From: Paraconiothyrium sp. Pb-2020
Taxonomy: Eukaryota; Ascomycota; Dothideomycetes; Pleosporales; Didymosphaeriaceae
Direction of reading: 5' to 3'
NCBI GenBank assembly: GCA_022419385.1
Contig: JAJUBI010000005.1
Span: 124,001-188,000 of the forward strand
DNA: 64,000 nt
The notes under the pieces were generated by a model. The model had not been told where the DNA came from and ran no database searches. It was given only the letters and a program-made list of their open reading frames with translations. This document shows, piece after piece, positions 56,760 through 64,000 of the stretch. A program made the position numbers and the translations under genes. How positions within the stretch are numbered: the stretch's first letter is position 1; each line of letters opens with the position of its first letter.

Positions 56760-59158
56760 TCAGGCTGTCCAAAAGGACCTATCCTTTCGTCGGACCTTGA
56801 CATGCTTCCTCGATGTTAGCCCTGAATGCGATATTGGGAGCAGCATTGTACTTACTGTGTATCTTACGACCTCGCTGCCATCAGGCAGTTGCTCAACTTC
56901 ATGCTGTATGTGATAGCCGAATAGTGGCCATATCTTGGCCCAGAGGAACCAATACAGGGCTCCAATCCCTGCCGTTCCCCATCCAACTACAGGGACCGTA
57001 TACCAAGGTATTGTAGGCGTCAGGACATCGTTCTTGATGAACGGACCGATGAGTGCGAAAGCGATGGAGAGGATCCAGAACACGGTCGTATATACGGGTG
57101 CACGGAAAGAGGTCCGCTCGTGTACCCAACCCTCCGCTTTGTTGAACGTCAGGTAGAGCAGACCTATACCGACGGATACTGAACAATTTAGTCTCTGAAG
57201 GGGCGTAATATGGGTGCTCTTACTTTTGATCATGTTTTGAGTATATACGAATAGGCCAGTCAAGAAAGGGTAGGCATCGGAAGTTCTTGGGCCGATGATC
57301 AGCGCGACCGTGAAAATCCAGTGAAGTAGAATACCTCCTGCAGAAAAATTAGCGCACATATCAAAAGTAACAAGGCTCTTCGTTTTTACCCGAAGGAGCA
57401 CGCGCAGGCCAGTCGCTAGCCCAAAGCCTCGAGAAGGGGAAGAGGCCTTCCTTCGCCAACTCCTGTTTCACTGAAAATCATTAGCAACTTCACAAGATTT
57501 AAGGTCAATGCATACCTCTAGAGTTGGCAAATGTTTGCGCGAAAACGTTTCCTAGCGCAGATAGGGCAATGAAGACTGGCACCCCCTTTGTGACGAAGCT
57601 ACTGTTACCCCAAGCCTACAGCAAAAGGTCAGGTAATGAAAAACATCACGGAAGGAGTATAGCTGACGAACATTTTTGAAGAATTGAGCGGCAACAGTTG
57701 ATCCCGAGTTAGCAACCTCACTTTTTGTCATGGCGGCAAACTGATCAGTCAGTGTGATACTTCACAAGGGGGGACGACATACATATGCGATATTTGCCAA
57801 CTCGTAAAGCAAAATGACTATAACAACAGCTGAAGGTGCGGCAACCTTCAGCGTACGAGGTGCATTGCGAACTTCGGTGAGGACCTACTTGCATTAGCTA
57901 ATGGCTGTTTAAGAAGCTGTTGATGCTGACGTAATTTGCACCCTCCCAGCCCAACGTTCCGTACAGAACCTACGTCAGTATTAGCATGTATCAGGACGGC
58001 GGGACTGGAGACAATACCTGCTGTAGAGCGAGTGCATAGTTTGCGGCCTGCATGGCATCCGAGCCTGGTGGAAGCTCACATGCAATGCCTGCGCCGTCGA
58101 AGGTCGAGAAGTTGTCCGGCTTGGGAACGGTCAAGCGGCCACTTAGTGCAGCGAAGCCCGTGAAGATGACTATGAGCAGAATGATGATTTTGAAGATCCC
58201 GAGAACGTTGATTATTCGAATACCGAGTTTGGGTGTAAAAGCATGACATAGGCAAACCACTCTTAAGTGTCAGTGATGTGTAACACCCTTCCATAAATGG
58301 ACACATGGTGTAGCATACGGGTTACAGTGGCAATGCTTATACCCTTGTTTTTCCACTCCTCATCGATACGGGCAGATGTGTGCTTGGAACTGGCGCCACA
58401 ATTCTTCTGTAATGTAGCAGGAGCCCCTTTGGCTGCGCGAAGAATGTACGCGCTGAAGTTCACAGAGTTCGCTGCTGCGACAGAAAAACAAGCAAACTGC
58501 ACTACAAGGAGTCAATTTTGTATTCCCAATCCTCCGGTGAACGTACTTACACGCGAAAATGCACGACGCAAGGTATCTCGGCCGCCGGTATATTCTTTCC
58601 AACTTAAGCATCGTTAGGAGACCTTCGATGTATAGAACATTTGCAAGACGTACGTAATTCTTCTCGCCTCCCGATCTTGGAATGGCGGTTCCAAGCTCTA
58701 GATAGGCTATGAGTCTGCCCGCATGTAAGACTTCCTGAACATTAGACGATAGAGGATGAATTACCCGCTGTGATCATCAGTAGCTAGTTCTGAGAACATT
58801 TCCGCGATAGACTGACCAAAGGCTCATTGTACCACCCAAAAGCCAAAACAGTAATGACGCACCGACACTATTGGTGGCCTGCATGATGGATGATGGAGTA
58901 GAGAAGATGCCTGTCCCGACCATTCTATTGACAATCAACAATGTAGTCGATACATAACCGAGCTTCCTATCTATTCATAAAGTGAGAAAAATCAAAACCA
59001 TTGCTGCACTGCTCACCCTCAGGTATCACGAAATGATGTCTTCCCACATCGTCTTCTTTGGTAATTCCTAGGTCGTCTTCAACAGCACCCTCCGCTTGAG
59101 GCTGGACGGTATCATCCGGGTCTTTCGTATAGATGCGTGGCGTAATGCGATCATCCAT
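56760..59158 (-). CDS. Amino-acid permease, Mup1/LAT-like (APC superfamily)
   Basis: About ten exons. ATG 59158 opens a charged cytosolic N-terminus. The next exon gives DRKLGYVSTTLLIVNRMVGT then GIFSTPSSIMQ, the first-helix substrate motif. Later landmarks are YLELGTAIPRSGGEKNY, LERIYRRPRYLASCIFA, QFACFSVAAANSVNFSAYIL, FTPKLGIRIINVLGIFK, VLTEVRNAPRTLK, and a long final exon with KQELAKEGLFPFSRLWASDW and LFVYTQNMI. The family takes up methionine and other neutral amino acids at the plasma membrane. One splice (36 bp from 57900) must use GTCAGC as donor to keep YVLTEVRN. The last exon ends in KHVKVRRKDRSFWTA. I see no lesion; individual exon edges were checked by frame, not by transcript. Confidence 0.78.
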
Positions 59159-59608
59159 TGCTCAACTGGTAGTGATAGGAACGCTCGAGGTTCAACAGTG
59201 GTAGGTATCCAGATGAGGCTCAATGGAAGGCAACAGGCGCCTAGAAGTAAAGCAGGCGGCCAGCATACAGGAAATGCAGGTGCGTGAGGGCGTCGCCGGA
59301 AAGGGTGTTTATTGAGCAGATCATTTCTGGGCGTGACCGGTGAGCTGCGTACAACATGCTGATCGGTGAAGGTCCGGGGCGGCAACACAGATAGGCTGAA
59401 GCGGTGGCGCTGATAATTGGTCGCCGGAGCCGGGATGCTCAGCCGGGGTGTACATCGGCATGCCGAGTGATATTGATAGGACCGACTCAGCCGGTAACAA
59501 AACTGGACTAAAACCTGTATTCTATGATTGCAAAACGAGCAAACACAGCCTGAATAGATCTACAGGATTTTGGTGGCTATGCGACCATAGTATACACGCC
59601 GTGACATG
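59159..59608. other. Gene-free interval
   Basis: Promoter of the permease and 3' flank of the unknown gene to the right. No other feature. Confidence 0.45.
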
Positions 59609-61716
59609 TCACTCTGAATGCTGTTGATACTCAAGCGTTGTTTTCGGCGGAGACGCATGAGAATGTTCCAGGTTTCGCAGAACGAATGTAAACCTACTGA
59701 ATGTCAAACCTGTCGACTACCAGAACATGTGCGACTCACTTCTGTCATCCTCAAATTCAAACTTAATGCCTCTCAACTGTGAATACGATTCTTCGTCATC
59801 AGGGTCCATACCCTTCTTGGATAGAGGGATGCCCGCGGCGGCTGTACTGCGAGTAAATTGCCGGCACTTGATTCCCGAACGAGATTTGAGGTAATCTATG
59901 CCGCTATACTTGGTGGGCTGCAGGTTTATGGCAAGGGGACCATCAGCTTTGATCGTAATGTCATCGGTAACTGGCTCGTGTCAGTAGGATTGGTTTCTGA
60001 GATATAGCGACATTCGCCATGAGACGCTTACTGAAGATAGTTAGAAACTCCTCAGCCCGGCCAAGGAAGACTACAAGGCGAGCAATTTCCGGACTGACTC
60101 TTTCTTTGAGAGGGCCAGAAAGCTGGGTGCCCGATGTCATGATGGACCCAGTGTCACTGCGACCGGAGCCTGGCGGACGACCATGCCACATCTGCACCCG
60201 GGCAAAGTCCACGCGACGTCGTGAATCACCGCGTTCAACCAAAGTAACAAATCGCAGACTAGAGATGTCCAAGGATACTTCTTCCTCAAGAAGCTTTCCC
60301 TGGAAGTCGAGTAAATCTATTTGACTCAGTGACAAGTCCGGATACGAGATGATGCTTGTTTACCTTTCAACGTGAGGAAATCAAAGATGCCAGAATAATC
60401 CGAAGTCACACCTGACCTTGTCTGTTTGTTTTCGCGCAAATACAACGCGTTGCCCTTTGAAACATCGTACGCGTATGTTGGTACAAGTTCGACATCCTGA
60501 AGGCGCACTGCGGCGTGTCAGTATCGGTCATTATCTCTAGCAATAGAATCGTTACTTTTGAATGACTGCGTTTCATTACCGTGAGTGGCCACAACTCTGG
60601 TGTAGAATCGGAGCTCGTCAGTCATTGTATGTCGGAATATTCTGAGGCGGGCGAGCTCAAATGGAGAGCGGAAAGAGCTACTCCGTCTGACATCTCTTTG
60701 TCAAAGGTTAGCTAGACAGAAGCGGTGTTTCCAGCTTATCTAACCTACCCTTCGTAAACCAGGACCTCTCCCGGAGTGACGTCCCCCCCACTGATCCTGT
60801 CACTGCCTGCCGACGACCCGTTTGTATCGACGTGTATGGGCGCGTGGGCAGCTGCATCGTCTGAAATCTGCAAGCTGTCTAGACTTGGAGGCGAAGAGGA
60901 AGGGGTAGCGACAACATGAGTATCAGTTCTGCTGCTTGTGGTGAAGAAATTGCTAGCTTGTGCCGTTGTAGCTGAGGAATCGTGTGGATAAACATTGGTC
61001 GGTGCGTCAAAAGGCTTTCCGTTCCGAGTTCCATTTGGTGAACTGTGATCAAAACCTGGAGCAGCAGTATAAGCAGTATGTAGTGGCGGTAAATGGGGGC
61101 TGGGGTACGCCCGCGAGCCGCTGTGTTCGTCATGCGCCGTTCGTGGGGCATTGCGGTCGCTATGTACGACGGATGTGACGCCGTGTTCGTCGCGCCTCGC
61201 ACCGTATGACGGATTTTGGTACGACCGTTGGATATCTGCAGTAAATGGAGGGTCGATTTGCGTAGGAAGACGTGGAGAGGATGCAACCGCGCCAGGAGGC
61301 TGGTACTGGTATCCTTGCGCAGAGCTCCAGTGATTGCGGCGGTGGAGCTCCGGTGAAGGGTCTCCCCTGAAGGAACTTCCAGACCACTGGGGCGTGGTTG
61401 ACATCAGAGACGGTCCAGGAACAGGGGGCCTCGGCCTGAACGGCATGTGAGCAGTCGCTGGATCGATTCTTTCATATCGATAGAAGTTGCCATCTGGACC
61501 TCGTAGAACGGTCGAATCAGCGAATTCAAGTGCGTGCGAGTCGAAGCCAAAGCGCTCGAATGGGCCCCAAATGTCCTCGGTATTGGTTGTTGCGTCCCGG
61601 CTCCGAGGGCGAAAAGGTTGTTGCTGGGCTTGAGAGTGCCTTCGCGAGCCTGAATATTGCTCAGAGTGCGATGAAGGAGACGTTTCTTCGCGTGCTCGCT
61701 GAGTAGGGTACATCAT
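59609..61716 (-). CDS. Conserved-type fungal protein of unknown function, disordered N-terminal half
   Basis: Not recognised as any named family. The first exon (61716 to about 60750) encodes about 320 residues rich in Ser, Pro, Arg, His and Gln, with a small ordered-looking patch WGPFERFGFDSHALEFADST then FYRYERIDPATAHMPFRP. Later exons encode a more globular part: RRSSSFRSPFELARLRIFRH, TRVVATHGNETQSFKS, SGVTSDYSGIFDFLTLKG, SLDISSLRFVTLVERGDSRR, ISPEIARL-like SPEIARLVVFLGRAEEFLTI, and an acidic region DPDDEESYSQLRGIKFEFED near the end. The stop at 59609 assumes a final short exon. No membrane helix or enzyme motif. The even exon structure suggests a real, expressed gene. Confidence 0.6.
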
Positions 61717-62237
61717 TCCCCGCTACGCAGTTGACGATGTAACGGGGCCAGAGTGGGGGTCTCAAAAGTGGGACGGGGCAGACAATGTGCAGTGTAGACA
61801 CGAGAACAGTAGCTTCTGCTTGCGCTAAAAAGGGAATGCATGGGAGGCGCAGATAGGGCATGCTTGCGTTGGTGCGGCCTACTGTCTGACGTACCTGGCT
61901 TTGGTGCGATATTGCGCCTGGGGCGACTCGCCAGGCAGCAAGCCCGACGGATGGGCCAGACGGGGCGGCCACTGAGCAGGCGTACGGGCCTCGTTTTCGG
62001 GTACGCGTTGGGAGTTGTATGCACATGTGCGGTGACAACATTTGAACGATGCAAGCACGGACCTGGGGTGCTGGGGTCTGATATGTGAAACATTCGAAAG
62101 TTACCATGTTTACGCGATGACTCAGCCAGCACGCGGGTGAACCAATCAATCGTCGACCGCTTCTTGTGCGACTGGAGTGATTCTGGCTTCTCGGACAGTA
62201 CACCGCCCGACTTCATTCTCAGAACCGAATCGGCACC
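61717..62237. other. Gene-free interval between divergent genes
   Basis: 521 bp holding the promoters of the unknown gene (left) and the permease (right). It is GC-rich around 61900-61980. No motif could be defined. Confidence 0.45.
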
Positions 62238-64000
62238 ATGACAGACACTCGAAGCTCTTCTCCGGACCCGACAAGCTCCCAGCTTCTGTTACTTCATGCT
62301 GAGAATGACTTATCTCCGCTTACGGACCGCGAAACTATTGTAGCCAGCTCCCGAAAGCTTTCTGTGTGGAATGCATTCGTGCTCTTGGTACTCACTCAGG
62401 TCGGAGCAGGACTGTTTGCATCACCTACTCAGGTCGACGCCAATGTGCCATCCCCAGGGGTGGCATTGATTGTGTGGCTTTTTGCCTGCCTGCTCGGCTG
62501 GGCTGGGGCTTCTTCTTTTGCAGACCTAGCCGCCCTCTTTCCCACCGGCGGTATGGAAGAGTATTTGTCACGCTTCTATGGAAAAAAGGTGTCTTCCCTT
62601 ATGGCTTGGACATGGATAGCCATCGTCAAACCGTCCTCGATGGCCATGGTCAGCACTGTCTTGACAAACTCTATCGTTGCCGGCCTCGAGTTACAGTTAT
62701 CTTCGTTCACGAGAAAGTTCTTCACCGCGGTGGCGTTTATGGCCATTGTCCTGCCGAATCTCCACAGCACGCGAACATCGGCCATGATATCCAACATTTT
62801 CCTCGTTGTGAAACTCACAACTGTATCACTTGTGACAATAGCTGGGATCTTCGCTGCTACTCTTCGCTCCGACGCCTGGCAATGGCTCGATAGGCCTTGG
62901 TTTGCGCCTCGTCCCACGATCGTGGATGGCAAGCAAATTGATTGGTCAGATGTGTCCTGGTGGGATTTGATGGGCCACTTGTGCGCTGCAGTATATGCTG
63001 TTTTATGGGCTTGCACTGGCTGGGACAACGTAGGTCGCTTTGACACATAACCATTAGAGTGCTCGGTTTGATTTGGATAGGCCAACTTCGTTGCCCGCGA
63101 GATGAGCAATCCGGCCGTAGATCTGCCACGTGCCATTCACGCAGCCATGTTGCTAGTCACCATCTGCTATCAACTTGTCAATATCTCCTTCTATATCCTA
63201 GTCCCGTGGGACTCATTTGCATCCGATGCGTCGGTGGCAGTGGTACGGACCTGTCCCCTTAGCTGCCGAGCTGCTATGTGGTCGCACTAACGCATTGAGC
63301 AATAGAGAGCAGCAAAAGATTTTTTGGGCGCCCCCGCTGCCGTCGTCATTGCATTTCTTGTTGCATTGGTCGCTGGCGGAACCGTAAGCGCCAACGTCTT
63401 CATCATCAGCAGATTGACCGAATCTGCTTCCAATAAGGGCTATATCCCAGCTATTTTCGGGCAGAGAGTCACAACACAACAGCATACAGACCTTCTAAAC
63501 TACATTCGCTTGCATGTTTCTTCCCTGTGGATGTTTTGGAATCCTAGCGGGTGGCGTTATCAAGAGCTCCCAGCAGCTCGAGACAATACCACCGAAAACC
63601 CGGTAACAGATGGAGTTCCGGTGTAAGTTGTAGAATTTCTCTCCTTCCCTTGACAAACGAGATTGCGTGGCTAATTGAAAAAAAGACCTGCTATACTTCT
63701 CAACTTCGCGCTCACAACTTTATATCTCATGTTGGGCTCCTTCGACATATTGATCATATTGAACGGTTCGTCCATCCTCGGATGGAAGCTACCTCAATCA
63801 GACGCTAATTTTCAAAGGCACCGCGGTATATAGCTTCTATTTTCTTACTCTCTTCGGTCTGTTTGTGTACCGACTACGCCATATGTGGCAGATCAGGGAG
63901 CGACAACGGCGAGTGTTCACTCCGTTGATTACACCTGGTGTATTCTCTTTGGTCAGCTTCATGATCGTGCTACGGACGCTGCTTTTCTTCCCATTCCAGG
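62238..64000 (+). CDS. Amino-acid permease, Mup1/LAT-like, 3' end outside window
   Basis: APC-superfamily permease; ATG 62238. The first exon gives a Ser-rich N-terminus, then KLSVWNAFVLLVLTQVGAGL then FASPTQVDANV and ADLAALFPTGGMEEYLSRFY. Introns at about 63028-63080 and 63244-63305 keep frame, joining WACTGWDN to ANFVAREMSNPAVDLPRA and SVAV to AAKDFLGAPAAVVIAFLVAL. After ESASNKGYIPAIFGQR the sequence becomes less typical until about 63622. Helices then resume with PAILLNFALTTLYLMLGSF and YSFYFLTLFGLFVYRL, and the frame is open to the right edge. It is the same family as the permease at 56760 but the two are clearly diverged. Confidence 0.75.

Noticed and set aside
1..64000. CRISPR arrays, bacterial operons, riboswitches, tRNA or rRNA genes
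   Set aside because: No direct-repeat arrays or bacterial signals are present, and no tRNA-like or rRNA sequence could be supported by eye.

Overview
This is filamentous ascomycete DNA. Genes are split by many 45-75 bp GT-AG introns, and the families are typical of Pezizomycotina: secondary-metabolism methyltransferases, P450s and MFS pumps, a Zn2Cys6 regulator, and a PigL_N (NLR-like) N-terminal domain. Dothideomycetes is my best guess; no single gene proves it. All gene models were spliced by eye from the sequence, so exon edges are inferences from splice sites, reading frame and family motifs.

Layout. (1) Positions 1-11.7 kb hold a tight block of secondary-metabolism genes: an O-methyltransferase cut by the left edge, an MFS transporter broken by a 5-bp duplication, a thioredoxin-reductase-like flavoenzyme whose CxxC has become CxxT, a CmcJ-type oxygenase, a stand-alone GliN/TmtA-type methyltransferase, a 708-residue protein fusing an O-methyltransferase to a second GliN/TmtA-type methyltransferase, and a 14-helix drug-efflux pump. 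(2) Positions 12-25 kb hold a frame-scrambled rhodopsin-like membrane protein, two intact P450s, an Erg26-like dehydrogenase and the decayed remains of a nonribosomal peptide synthetase (C fragment, A domain, possible T-domain debris). (3) Positions 26-36.5 kb hold a tyrosinase, a PLP enzyme with a cysteine-rich tail, an ankyrin-vWA protein, an amidohydrolase and an MFS carrier containing a 21-nt microexon. (4) Positions 38-49 kb look like a small sugar/glucoside-use cluster: sugar permease, RidA, Zn2Cys6 regulator, zinc alcohol dehydrogenase and GH3 beta-glucosidase. Permease, regulator and glucosidase are each disabled by one or two small lesions. A degenerate TTAGGG-like tract lies next to the permease. 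(5) Positions 50-64 kb hold a DUF4267-like membrane protein, a pogo/Tan1-type transposase remnant, a PigL_N protein with a duplicated coiled coil, a sulfotransferase-like protein, two amino-acid permeases of one family and an unknown disordered-N-terminus protein.

How it fits together. The tailoring genes of 1-20 kb suggest a pathway in which a peptide or other scaffold is oxidised and methylated several times, then exported. The only backbone enzyme visible here, the NRPS, is dead, so either the working backbone lies to the left of the window or the pathway is decaying. The most striking points are the double methyltransferase and the pattern of 2-, 5- and 8-bp tandem duplications that each break one gene. 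In all three of those genes, removing one repeat copy restores an exact multiple of three coding bases.
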